In this document: piece after piece, positions 7,856 through 15,859 of the stretch
Layout of the letters: each line of letters opens with the position of its first letter
Position numbering within the stretch: the stretch's first letter is position 1
DNA from: Novilysobacter selenitireducens
Lineage (GTDB): Bacteria; Pseudomonadota; Gammaproteobacteria; Xanthomonadales; Xanthomonadaceae
DNA: 64,000 bases
Assembly (NCBI RefSeq): GCF_020026895.1
Contig: NZ_JAINZW010000005.1
Span: 149,053-213,052 of the forward strand
Direction of reading: 5' to 3'
Program-made: the position numbers and the translations under genes
The notes under the pieces: model-generated
Told to the model about the DNA's origin: nothing
The model's input: only the letters and a program-made list of their open reading frames with translations
The model's database searches: none

Positions 7856-8539
7856 ATGCGCATTCTGCTGGTCGAAGACGAGGCGCCTCTGCGCGAAACC
7901 CTGGCCGCACGACTCAAGCGCGAAGGGTTCGCGGTCGATGCTGCGCAGGACGGCGAAGAAGGCCTGTACATGGGCCGCGAAGTGCCGTTCGACCTGGGCA
8001 TCATCGACCTGGGCCTGCCGAAGATGTCCGGCATGGAGCTGATCAAGGCGCTGCGTGACGAAGGCAAGAAGTTCCCGGTGCTGATCCTCACCGCGCGCTC
8101 GAGCTGGCAGGACAAGGTAGAAGGCCTCAAGCAGGGCGCGGACGATTACCTCGTCAAGCCCTTCCACGTCGAAGAGCTGCTGGCCCGCCTCAATGCACTG
8201 GTGCGCCGCGCCGCCGGCTGGAGCAAGCCGAGCCTGGAATGCGGCCCGGTGACGCTCGACCTGGCGGCGCAGACCGTCAGCGTGCACGGCAACAACGTCG
8301 ACCTGACCAGCTACGAGTACAAGGTGCTGGAGTACCTGATGATGCACGCCGGCGAGCTGGTGTCGAAGGCCGACCTCACCGAGCACATCTACCAGCAGGA
8401 TTTCGACCGCGACTCCAACGTGCTGGAGGTCTTCATCGGCCGCCTGCGCAAGAAGCTCGACCCCGACGGCAGCCTCAAGCCGATCGAGACGGTGCGCGGC
8501 CGCGGTTACCGCTTCGCGATTCCGCGCAGCGGCGAGTGA
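7856..8539 (+). CDS. phoP: PhoP-like response regulator (OmpR family)
   Basis: A 227-residue two-domain regulator. The receiver domain (residues 1-118) starts MRILLVEDEA with acidic residues 8-9, the phospho-acceptor Asp51 in GIIDLGLPKMSG, and the conserved Thr (LILTARSS) and Lys (YLVKPF). The C-terminal winged helix (about residues 128-225) carries the OmpR signature (TSYEYKVLEYLMMHAGELVS, then VLEVFIGRLRKKL and TVRGRGYRF). It pairs with the kinase gene 114 bp downstream. In Xanthomonadaceae this pair responds to low Mg2+/Ca2+ and antimicrobial peptides; that role is inferred from the family. Confidence 0.92.
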   Translation: MRILLVEDEAPLRETLAARLKREGFAVDAAQDGEEGLYMGREVPFDLGIIDLGLPKMSGMELIKALRDEGKKFPVLILTARSSWQDKVEGLKQGADDYLVKPFHVEELLARLNALVRRAAGWSKPSLECGPVTLDLAAQTVSVHGNNVDLTSYEYKVLEYLMMHAGELVSKADLTEHIYQQDFDRDSNVLEVFIGRLRKKLDPDGSLKPIETVRGRGYRFAIPRSGE

Positions 8540-8653
8540 CCGCCGCGCAGAGCGGCGCGTGATCGCACCTTCCAACGACGCCGGCGCCGGTGAACCGCGC
8601 CGGCGTCCGTGCGAACATCGCCGGCAGATTTCATCGGGCGCGCGATACGCACC

Positions 8654-10048
8654 ATGAGCTGGGGCCAACCCCGATCCCTCCAGGCACGACAGCTGCTGGC
8701 GGCCAGTCTCGGACTGCTCGCCTTTCTTGCGTTGGCCGGGTATGCGCTCGACCGCGCGTTCCTGGAGACCGCCGAGAGCAACCTGCGGCAACGCCTCAAG
8801 AGCTACGCGCTGGCCTACGCGGCCGAGGGCGAGTTCGCGCGCAGCGGCGAGTTCATCCCGCCGTACGAGGCCATCGACCCGCGCCTGGAGATGCCCGGCA
8901 GCGGCCTGTATGCCGAGGTGGTGTTCCCCAACGGGCATTGGGATTCGCCGTCGGCGGTGGGGCCGGAACTGCCGGCCGGCACCATGCTGCCCGCGCGCAC
9001 CGAGCGCTTCGAGGGCCCGCTGCCCATCGTCGAACTCGACGGTGCACCCGGTGAGGCCTACCGGTTCGGCTACGGCGTGATCCAGGACCCGGGCGATGCA
9101 CGCGGCGAGTTCCCGTACACGATCTACATCCTCGAGAACACCACGCAGCTCTCGCGCCAGGTCGAGGTGTTCCGCGAGGCGCTGTGGCAGTACCTCGGCG
9201 GCGCCGGCCTGATCCTGCTGCTGCTGCAGGGCCTGATCCTGCGCTGGAGCCTGTTGCCGCTGCGGCGGGTGATCGAGGAGCTCAAGCGCGTGCAGCGCGG
9301 CTTGGCCTCGCGGATGAGCGAGCGCCACCCGCGCGAGCTCGAGCCGCTGACCGAAAGCATCAACGCCTTCATCGAGAGCGAGCGCGAGAACCTGGACCGC
9401 CAGCGCAACACGCTGGCCGACCTCGCCCACAGCTTGAAGACACCGCTGGCGGTGCTGCGCGCGCGCCTGGAGGACCAGGCGCCGGAAGCCGAGCTGCGCG
9501 AGGAGGTCGACCACCAGCTGCGGCGCATGGGCGACCTCGTGTCCTACCAGCTGGCGCGCGCGGCATCGGCCGGCCACGCATTGTTTGCCGCGCCGATCGC
9601 GATCGAACCGCACGCCGAGCAGATCGTGCGCGGGCTGGAAAAGGTGTACGCGTCCAAGGGCGTGCTGTGCGAATTCGAGCTGGCCGAGGGCGTGCAGTTC
9701 CACGGCGAACCGGGGGACCTGCAGGAGCTGCTCGGCAACCTGCTGGAGAACGCGTTCAAGTGGGCGCGCTCGCGCGTGCTGCTGACGGTGCGGCCGGGCG
9801 AGGTCGCCGGCAACCGTCGCCCGGGCCTGCTGATCGCGGTCGACGACGACGGCCCGGGCATCCCCGAGGAGAAGGTCGCGCTGATCCTGCAGCGTGGCGT
9901 GCGCGGCGACGAGCGCGTGCAGGGCCACGGCATCGGACTGGCGATCGTGCAGGACATCGTGCGCGGCTACCGCGGCACGCTGGAGGTATGCCCGTCGGAG
10001 GAGTTGGGCGGCGCGCGGTTCGAGGTGAAGCTGCCGCCGGGCCTCTAG
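8654..10048 (+). CDS. phoQ: PhoQ-like sensor histidine kinase
   Basis: A 464-residue membrane kinase. There is one transmembrane helix near residues 17-35 (LLAASLGLLAFLALAGYAL), a periplasmic domain of about 150 residues rich in acidic patches, and a second helix near residues 180-200. A linker leads to the dimerisation/phosphorylation helix with LADLAHSLKTPLAVLRA (H box), then the ATPase domain with N box (LLENAFKWA), G1 (DDDGPGIPEE) and G2 (GHGIGLAIVQDIV). The acidic periplasmic part fits divalent cation sensing as in PhoQ. ATG 8654 puts the first helix at the right distance; a start at 8609 is less likely. Confidence 0.9.
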   Translation: MSWGQPRSLQARQLLAASLGLLAFLALAGYALDRAFLETAESNLRQRLKSYALAYAAEGEFARSGEFIPPYEAIDPRLEMPGSGLYAEVVFPNGHWDSPSAVGPELPAGTMLPARTERFEGPLPIVELDGAPGEAYRFGYGVIQDPGDARGEFPYTIYILENTTQLSRQVEVFREALWQYLGGAGLILLLLQGLILRWSLLPLRRVIEELKRVQRGLASRMSERHPRELEPLTESINAFIESERENLDRQRNTLADLAHSLKTPLAVLRARLEDQAPEAELREEVDHQLRRMGDLVSYQLARAASAGHALFAAPIAIEPHAEQIVRGLEKVYASKGVLCEFELAEGVQFHGEPGDLQELLGNLLENAFKWARSRVLLTVRPGEVAGNRRPGLLIAVDDDGPGIPEEKVALILQRGVRGDERVQGHGIGLAIVQDIVRGYRGTLEVCPSEELGGARFEVKLPPGL

Positions 10049-10066
10049 GCGCGGGCGGCCGGCGCG

Positions 10067-10822
10067 TCAGCCGCGCGCGAGCGGCGGTTTACCGTAGAAG
10101 CGACGCAGGTGGTCGGCCACGTCCGGCATCGTTTCGCGCAGCAGGGCCGGGTCGCTGAAGTGGTACTCGGTGGCGACCGCGAAGAACTCTTCCGGTGCCT
10201 CGGCGGCATAGCCATCGATGGCGGTGTCGTGTCCGGCATCGACCTGCGCGGCCAGCGCGTCGAACGCGCGCTGGAAGTCGGCCGCCCACTGCTTCTGCCA
10301 CGGGCGTGGCAGCGGCGGCGTGCCGTCCAGGACGCCGTCGAGCGCGTCGATCTTGTGCGCCATCTCGTGCGTGGCCACGCAGAAGCCGGCGGTCGGGTCC
10401 TCGCAGTCGGCCATCACGTCGGCCCAGGACAGTACCAGCGGGCCGGCCTGCCAGGCTTCGCCGATGAGTTCGTCTTCCCACTCGTGCATGACGCCGGCGG
10501 CGTCGACGTGGGTACGGTTCACGCGGAACGCGTCGGGATAGACGATCAGCTGCGACCAGCCGCGCAGGCCGGCTTCACCGAATTCCAGCAGCGGCAGGCA
10601 GCACAGGGCCGCGAGCATGCAGCGCTGGCGGGCGTCCAATGCCAGCTCGCCGATCGGGGTGATGGTCTTCTCGTGCAGGAACCGCGCGGACAGGGCGCGC
10701 AGGCGCGCATCGCGTTCGGCATCCAGCGGGCGCAGCCACGGCAGCGCATCGCGCGTGTCGCGCCACAGGGCGGGGTCGATCGGGTGGGGCGTGCCGCGCA
10801 GGCGTTTGAGCAGGTCGAACAA
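10067..10822 (-). CDS. mtfA: MtfA-type M90 zinc peptidase
   Basis: A 251-residue cytoplasmic metallopeptidase. The zinc site is clear: ATHEMAHKID gives HExxH, and a downstream Glu in EAPEEFFAVATEYHF completes the site, as in MtfA. In enterobacteria MtfA binds and inactivates the repressor Mlc and so affects glucose uptake; whether that partner exists here is unknown. The most upstream start in frame is TTG at 10822 (MFDLLKRLRG), with only a weak ribosome binding site, which suggests low expression. Convergent with phoQ, 18 bp apart. Confidence 0.9.
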   Translation of the reverse strand: MFDLLKRLRGTPHPIDPALWRDTRDALPWLRPLDAERDARLRALSARFLHEKTITPIGELALDARQRCMLAALCCLPLLEFGEAGLRGWSQLIVYPDAFRVNRTHVDAAGVMHEWEDELIGEAWQAGPLVLSWADVMADCEDPTAGFCVATHEMAHKIDALDGVLDGTPPLPRPWQKQWAADFQRAFDALAAQVDAGHDTAIDGYAAEAPEEFFAVATEYHFSDPALLRETMPDVADHLRRFYGKPPLARG

Positions 10823-10843
10823 GCCGTTACCGCCGTACCTGGA

Positions 10844-11128
10844 TCAGCGGAACATCCCCGGGAGGAAACTGTGCCAGCGCGGGGATTGCAGGCGGCCGCC
10901 GGTCGGGGCATCGCCATGCACGCTCGGGCGGGCCTTGGTCTCGCGTGCAGGCCGTGCGTCCACGCGGACTGCGGTCGACGGCTTGCGGGCAGAGGCGTCG
11001 GACGTGGCCTCGTCGCACGTGCCACTGCCGGGCGTGCTGTGCTTGACCTCGCGGGCGCCGGCAACCGAGGCGCCCGCAACGACCACGGCGCACACGACCG
11101 GCAGGATCAGGCGGTGGATTCGGGTCAT
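10844..11128 (-). CDS. Small exported hypothetical protein
   Basis: A 94-residue protein with a signal peptide (MTRIHRLILPVVCAVVVAGA, cleavage near SVAGA) and a mature part that is basic, Ser/Thr/Pro-rich and probably disordered; it ends in a hydrophobic LPGMF-Arg. There is one Cys in the mature part. A GAGG ribosome binding site precedes ATG 11128. It ends 21 bp before mtfA on the same strand, so both may share a transcript. No family recognised. Confidence 0.65.
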   Translation of the reverse strand: MTRIHRLILPVVCAVVVAGASVAGAREVKHSTPGSGTCDEATSDASARKPSTAVRVDARPARETKARPSVHGDAPTGGRLQSPRWHSFLPGMFR

Positions 11129-11344
11129 CTTCGGGTCCTCGGCGGTGGGCGGAGTCCGGCCAGTCACGGACTATAGCGCGATTCGGCGACCGGCCATGGC
11201 GACCGGCTGTCGCCGGCATCTCCCCACAGGGATGCGGCCGGGCGGCCGAGGGTTGCACTGCTGCAGGGCAGCATTGGGACTGCGCGGGATCGGGCAGACT
11301 CCGGGCCACTCATCCGTGCCACCACCACCCGGACCACCGAGCCC

Positions 11345-13201
11345 GTGCCAGCAGAGACCACCCTCACCGCACCCGCCCTGCGTCGGGCACTGATCGCTGG
11401 CGCCCGGCGCGTCATCGCCGGCCGCGACCGGCTCAACCGGATCAATGTATTCCCGGTGGCCGACGGCGACACCGGCACCAACCTCGCCCAGACCCTGGCC
11501 GGGCTGCTCGACGGCGTGCTGCGCGAGCGGAACGGCCACGTCGGCCGCCTGCTGCAGCGCGTCGGCGACGACGCCATCGACGGCGCCCGCGGCAATTCCG
11601 GCGCGATCCTCGCGCAGTTTCTCCAGGGCGTCGCCGAGGCGGCGCGCCACGCCGACGTACTCGACGGGCCGACCCTGGCGACCGCCATCCGCCAGGGCGC
11701 CGCCAGTGCCCGGGGCGCCCTAGCCCAACCGGTCGAAGGCACCATCCTCAGCGTCATCGATGCGTTTGCGCACGCGATGGAGACGCAGCGCGGCCCGGGC
11801 GATAGGTGGCTGGGCTTCGACGGCGCACTCGACCATGCACGCCGGGCCTTGGCGGACACGCCCCGGCAGATGGCGCTGGTGCAGCGCGCCGGCGTCGTGG
11901 ATGCCGGCGCGCAGGGGTTCGTCGACCTGCTGGAGGGCATTGCCGAGTTCATCGAGGGCGGCCCGCGCGCGCTGCGCATGCACGGCGCGCCGGCGGCAGC
12001 CAACGACGGCGGCTTACCCATTCATGCCGAAGACGCGCACGAGGCGTTCGACCCGGTGCGGCGCTGGTGCACCGAGTGCCTGGTGCTGGGCGAGGGCATC
12101 GACCGCGACCGGCTCCGCACGGTATTGCAGGGACTCAATGCCGACTCGGTGGTGGTGGCCGGCAGCGCCAGCCGGGTGCGCGTACACGGCCATGTCGCCG
12201 CGCCGCAGGCGCTGTACGACGCCTGCGCCGCATTCGGCCGCGTCGAGGGCATGAAAGCCGACGACATGCTGCGCCAGCAGCGCAGCGCCGCGACCCGTCA
12301 GCCGGTGGCGGTGGTGGTCGACACCGCCGCGGACCTGCCGGCCGATGTCGCCAACGCGCTGGTCGTGCACGAAGTGCCGGTGCGGGTGGCGGTCGACGGC
12401 CGTGACTACCTCGACAAGGTCGGCCTTGCGACGGCCGACTTCTACCGGCGCATGCACGACAGCGCGTCCGCCGGCGCGCCGCTGCCGACCACGAGCCAGC
12501 CGCCGCCGGGGGATTTCAGGCGCATGTTCGAGTGCCTGCGCTCGCACCACGCCGATGTCGTCTACGTCGGCCTGTCGCGCGCCGTGTCCGGCACCCTGCA
12601 GTCCGCGGAACACGCCGCCGCACGGGTGGAAGGCAGGCGCGTGCACGTGTTCGACACGCTCAACGCCGCCGGCGGGCAGGCGCTGCTGGCGTGGCATGCG
12701 GCCGAGCTGGCGGCATCCGGCGCGCACGCAGCGGTGGTCGTGGCCGAACTCGAACGGCTGCGGCCACTGACACTCACCTGGGCAATGGCCCGCGACATCC
12801 GCCATGCCGTGCGCGGCGGCCGTATCCCGGCGTGGGCCGCGCCGCTGGTGCGATGGACCGGCCTGACGCCGGTGGCGCGTTTCAAACCGGACGGTCGGTT
12901 GGGTGTGTGCGGTGGTCTGTTCGCGCGCGAGCGCGCACCCGAAGCGTTCGCACGCTACGTCGCGCGCCGGTTGCCGGCCGGCATGCGCTGGCGCCTGATC
13001 GTGGGGCACTGCGACGCCGCCGGTGACGGCGAGCGGCTGCTGTCCGCGCTGCGGTCGTCCTTGGCTGTCGATGCCGGCCACCTGGTCGAAACCGGACCGG
13101 CGATCGGTGCGCATGCGGGGCAGGGTGCACTGCTGGTGTCGGTGCAACCGGCGCCCGGCGCGGTTGCAGGCGACGTCAGCCCGCCGAGAGGCAGTGCCTG
13201 A
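11345..13201 (+). CDS. DAK2-DegV fusion, probable fatty-acid kinase
   Basis: A 618-residue two-domain protein. Residues 1-200 form a DAK2/DhaL-type kinase domain: RINVFPVADGDTGTNLAQTL holds the Mg-ATP-binding Asp cluster, GARGNSGAILAQFLQG and RAGVVDAGAQGFV are also typical. A middle region (about 215-310) resembles the FakA-type extension. Residues about 318-600 form a DegV domain with VVVDTAADLP, TTSQPPPGDF and GLSRAVSGTLQSA, the fatty-acid binding pocket. In Firmicutes FakA (kinase) and FakB (DegV carrier) are separate proteins that phosphorylate exogenous fatty acids; here both are in one chain. The start is GTG. Confidence 0.88.
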   Translation: MPAETTLTAPALRRALIAGARRVIAGRDRLNRINVFPVADGDTGTNLAQTLAGLLDGVLRERNGHVGRLLQRVGDDAIDGARGNSGAILAQFLQGVAEAARHADVLDGPTLATAIRQGAASARGALAQPVEGTILSVIDAFAHAMETQRGPGDRWLGFDGALDHARRALADTPRQMALVQRAGVVDAGAQGFVDLLEGIAEFIEGGPRALRMHGAPAAANDGGLPIHAEDAHEAFDPVRRWCTECLVLGEGIDRDRLRTVLQGLNADSVVVAGSASRVRVHGHVAAPQALYDACAAFGRVEGMKADDMLRQQRSAATRQPVAVVVDTAADLPADVANALVVHEVPVRVAVDGRDYLDKVGLATADFYRRMHDSASAGAPLPTTSQPPPGDFRRMFECLRSHHADVVYVGLSRAVSGTLQSAEHAAARVEGRRVHVFDTLNAAGGQALLAWHAAELAASGAHAAVVVAELERLRPLTLTWAMARDIRHAVRGGRIPAWAAPLVRWTGLTPVARFKPDGRLGVCGGLFARERAPEAFARYVARRLPAGMRWRLIVGHCDAAGDGERLLSALRSSLAVDAGHLVETGPAIGAHAGQGALLVSVQPAPGAVAGDVSPPRGSA

Positions 13202-13478
13202 CCTCGGCGACCCGGTCCAGCCAGACGTCGTACACGTGCGCCGATTCGGGCGCGTCCATCGCCGGATCCTCCAGTCGCACCAGCGCGTTCATGCCCTCGC
13301 GCCCGGCGGCGTCGACGAAGACCTGCAGCGTGGGCCGGGCGGCCACCGTGCCGCGCACCCGGCGCTCGTCGTCCAGGTGCAGTTCGACATGCGCATCGTT
13401 GGGCAGCTGGGCGATCAGCGCCCGCAACCGGGCCAGGTCGGCCTCGGCGGTGTAAACGCATTCGGCGGTGGCGGTCAC
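13176..13478 (-). CDS. DUF3247-type Sm-like small protein
   Basis: A 100-residue protein with the pattern of the DUF3247 family that is largely restricted to Xanthomonadaceae: a short N-terminal helix (DLARLRALIAQLPNDAHVEL), then five short strands including LDDERRVRGTVAARPTLQVF and an acidic C-terminal segment ending in VWLDRVAEVRHCLSAG. A structure from Xanthomonas is reported (from memory) to adopt an Sm-like fold, which would fit RNA or protein binding. It converges with the DAK2-DegV gene and the two coding ends overlap by 26 bp. Confidence 0.8.
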   Translation of the reverse strand: MTATAECVYTAEADLARLRALIAQLPNDAHVELHLDDERRVRGTVAARPTLQVFVDAAGREGMNALVRLEDPAMDAPESAHVYDVWLDRVAEVRHCLSAG

Positions 13479-13627
13479 GGGCGGCCTCCGGAAGTGTCGG
13501 GGGAGGCCGGCACGCTACGCGCATGACTGCGGGCGGCGGGTGAAGCCATCGCGATTCGATGTCGATTGCGTGGCGCGGCGGCGCCGGCCAGAGTGGCGGC
13601 CCGCCCCGAACCCTCCGCACACCGGCC

Positions 13628-13945
13628 ATGGAACCGCGCGCCGCCATCCACCTGCTGCTGCACGTCGCCGTGCCCGCGCTGCTGGCGTGGACGCTGTACC
13701 GCGACCGGTTCTGGAAGGCGTTCATGCTGATGCAGCTGGCCTGGCTGATCGACTTGGATCACCTGCTGGCCGACCCCGTGTACGCGCCCGGCCGGTGCAG
13801 CATCGGCTTCCATCCGCTGCACACCGCGCCGGCCATCGGCGTCTATACGGTGCTCACGCTGCCCCGGCGGACGCGCATCGTGGGCATCGGCCTGCTCATC
13901 CACATCGGGCTGGACGCGATCGACTGCCTGTTGATGCACGCCTGA
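13628..13945 (+). CDS. DUF6122-like small membrane protein
   Basis: A 105-residue protein with three to four hydrophobic helices (residues 6-22, 30-46, 68-82, 85-100). Conserved polar residues sit inside or near the membrane: WLIDLDHLLADP, GFHPLHTAP and HIGLDAIDCL. The His/Asp pattern is typical of membrane-bound metal-dependent hydrolase relatives such as the DUF6122 group. Function unknown. No obvious operon partner; 99 bp separate it from the next gene. Confidence 0.75.
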   Translation: MEPRAAIHLLLHVAVPALLAWTLYRDRFWKAFMLMQLAWLIDLDHLLADPVYAPGRCSIGFHPLHTAPAIGVYTVLTLPRRTRIVGIGLLIHIGLDAIDCLLMHA

Positions 13946-14044
13946 AGCGCACGCGCGTCTGCATGAATCCTTCGCACCGCGACTGCGCGGCCGTAACAAG
14001 CGCGCGCCTAGTGTCGTGGCTCCCCTCTACGCAAAGGAGCTTCC

Positions 14045-14458
14045 ATGTCGACCACGCCGATGCCGCGCATTCCCGCCAACGCCCTGGTCATGGTGGCCGA
14101 CGGCAACGGTGCCCGCTTGTTCCGCAACGCCGGCACCGATTTCCGCCTGTCGCTGCACCAGGACAGTGTGCTGGAGCCGACGGACATCAATGACGACGGC
14201 CCCGCGGGCGTGATGCCGCCCGAGTCGGGCATGCGGATCGACGAAGCCACCTTCGCCAAGCAGCTGGCCCATCGGCTCAACGAAGGGGCGCTGCGGCAGG
14301 AGTACGACCACGTGGTGCTCGTGGCCGACCCGCGCACGCTCGGCCAGATGCGCCCGCTGCTGCACAAGGAGGTCGGCCAGCGGATGGTCGCAGAGGTGTC
14401 GAAGACGCTGACACGTTCGCCGCTGCCGGACATCGAGCGCGCGCTGTCGGCGTCGTGA
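14045..14458 (+). CDS. Host attachment protein family (PF10116-like)
   Basis: A 137-residue protein matching the family annotated as 'protein required for attachment to host cells': ALVMVADGNGARLFRNAGTD at the start, a disordered Gly/Pro-rich middle, EATFAKQLAHRLNEGALRQE, then YDHVVLVADPRTLGQMRPLL and a C-terminal helix with KEVGQRMVAEVSKTLTRSP. The fold belongs to the bacterial eRF1/eL30e-like group, so an RNA-linked role is as plausible as attachment. A strong ribosome binding site (AAAGGAG) precedes ATG 14045. Confidence 0.85.
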   Translation: MSTTPMPRIPANALVMVADGNGARLFRNAGTDFRLSLHQDSVLEPTDINDDGPAGVMPPESGMRIDEATFAKQLAHRLNEGALRQEYDHVVLVADPRTLGQMRPLLHKEVGQRMVAEVSKTLTRSPLPDIERALSAS

Positions 14459-14491
14459 TGTCGGGGTTGCCCATGCGTCCGGAGGCGCGCC

Positions 14492-14770
14492 ATGGAGCCG
14501 GCTGACTGGCTGGGTTGGGCCGCCTCGGCGGTGCTGCTCGCCACGCTCGGCCGGCAGGTCTACAAGGAGTGGAAGGAGCGCCGCACCGACGGCCTCTCGC
14601 AGTGGCTGTTCATTGGCCAGCTCACCGCCAGCACGGGCTTCACGATCTACAGCTGGCTGGTGGACAACTGGGTGTTCGTGGTGACCAACCTGGCCTTGCT
14701 GGTGACGGCGATTGCCGGCCAACTGATCTACCGGCGCAACCGCCGGTTGGCCGCTCGCGAGAGCGGCTGA
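14492..14770 (+). CDS. SemiSWEET/PQ-loop-like small membrane protein
   Basis: A 92-residue protein with three hydrophobic helices: residues 5-20, 39-57 and 62-80. The loop after helix 1 reads QVYKEWKERRTDGLSQWLFI, the position and style of the PQ-loop/SemiSWEET family (in this case without the Pro-Gln pair). Such proteins dimerise to form small sugar or metabolite transporters. The match is based on topology and pattern only. It sits between the attachment-family gene and ku. Confidence 0.7.
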   Translation: MEPADWLGWAASAVLLATLGRQVYKEWKERRTDGLSQWLFIGQLTASTGFTIYSWLVDNWVFVVTNLALLVTAIAGQLIYRRNRRLAARESG

Positions 14771-14854
14771 CCGGCCGCCCGCGCTGGCGACACCGGCATC
14801 ACGACTCGCCCGGCATGCTCGGCCGCCCGCCCCGCGACGCATTCCGGAGTCCCC

Positions 14855-15841
14855 ATGGCCCGCCCCGTCTGGTCCGGCACCCTCTCCTTCGGCCTGCTCA
14901 ACATCCCCGTGTCGTTGATGTCCGGCGAGCGGCGCACGGACATCTCGTTCCGCATGCTGGACTCGCGCAACAACACGCCGATCCGCTACGAGCGGGTCAA
15001 CGCCGAGACGGGCGAGGAAGTGGCGTGGAAGGACATCGTCAAGGCGTTCGAGTACGACAAGGGCAGCTACGTCGTCCTTGAGCCGGGGGACATCAAGTCC
15101 GCCGCGCCCGAGAGCCACGGCGCGATCGAGGTCGAGGCGTTCGTCGAACGCGAGGCGGTCGGCCCGCAGTACTTCGAGAAGCCCTACGTGCTGGTGCCGG
15201 CCAAGAAGGCCGAGAAGGGCTACGTGCTGCTGCGCGAGTCCTTGGCCCGCACCGGCAAGGTGGGCGTGGCGCGCGTGGTCATCCGCACCCGCGAGCACCT
15301 GTGCGCGATCGTGCCGTGCGGGCACGCGCTGATGCTGCTGATGATGCGCTATCCGCAGGAGCTGGTGGACGTCGACGAGTACCGCATCCCGGAGGGGGCC
15401 AAGGGCGAGTACCGCATCACCGACAAGGAGCTGAAGTTCTCCGAACAGCTGATCGACTCGATGACCAGCGAGTGGGAACCGGAGCAGTACCGCGACGAGT
15501 TCCGCGAGCGGCTGCAGGACGTCATCCAGAAGCGGATGAAGGCCAAGGGCGTGGTCGAACGCGAGGACGAAGAACCGGAGGTCGCCGAGGACGCGACCAC
15601 CAACGTGGTCGACTTCATGGCGCTGCTGCAGCAGTCGATCGACCGCAACACGCGCACCCCGGCGAAGAAGAAGGCATCCAGGACGACATCCAAGACGACC
15701 AAGGCCGCCAAGTCGACGAAGGCGAAAAAGACGACCAGGAAGGCCGCCAAGAAAGCGACCGGCAAGTCGACCGCGAAGAAGGCCGGCAAGGCGGCCGGCA
15801 AGAAGACCGCGTCCCGGTCCAAGGCGCGCAAGGCGGCCTGA
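14855..15841 (+). CDS. ku: Ku, DNA end-binding protein of NHEJ
   Basis: A 328-residue homodimeric DNA end-binding protein. The Ku core (residues 1-255) begins MARPVWSGTLSFGLLNIPV and contains YVVLEPGDIKSAAPESHGAI, YVLVPAKKAEKGYVLLRESL and EQLIDSMTSEWEPEQYRDEF, all conserved in bacterial Ku. After residue 265 there is an unusual tail of about 60 residues built almost only of Lys, Ala, Thr, Ser and Gly in AAKK/TKK-type repeats, like the C-terminus of histone H1. It would give extra non-specific DNA binding. ligD follows after 18 bp in the same direction, so the pair forms an operon. Confidence 0.96.
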   Translation: MARPVWSGTLSFGLLNIPVSLMSGERRTDISFRMLDSRNNTPIRYERVNAETGEEVAWKDIVKAFEYDKGSYVVLEPGDIKSAAPESHGAIEVEAFVEREAVGPQYFEKPYVLVPAKKAEKGYVLLRESLARTGKVGVARVVIRTREHLCAIVPCGHALMLLMMRYPQELVDVDEYRIPEGAKGEYRITDKELKFSEQLIDSMTSEWEPEQYRDEFRERLQDVIQKRMKAKGVVEREDEEPEVAEDATTNVVDFMALLQQSIDRNTRTPAKKKASRTTSKTTKAAKSTKAKKTTRKAAKKATGKSTAKKAGKAAGKKTASRSKARKAA

Positions 15842-15859
15842 CCCGGGCCGGGCCCCTGC

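Noticed and set aside
7661..9928. Long minus-strand open frame opposite phoP and phoQ
   Set aside because: Antisense to intact receiver and kinase domains; no protein-like features.
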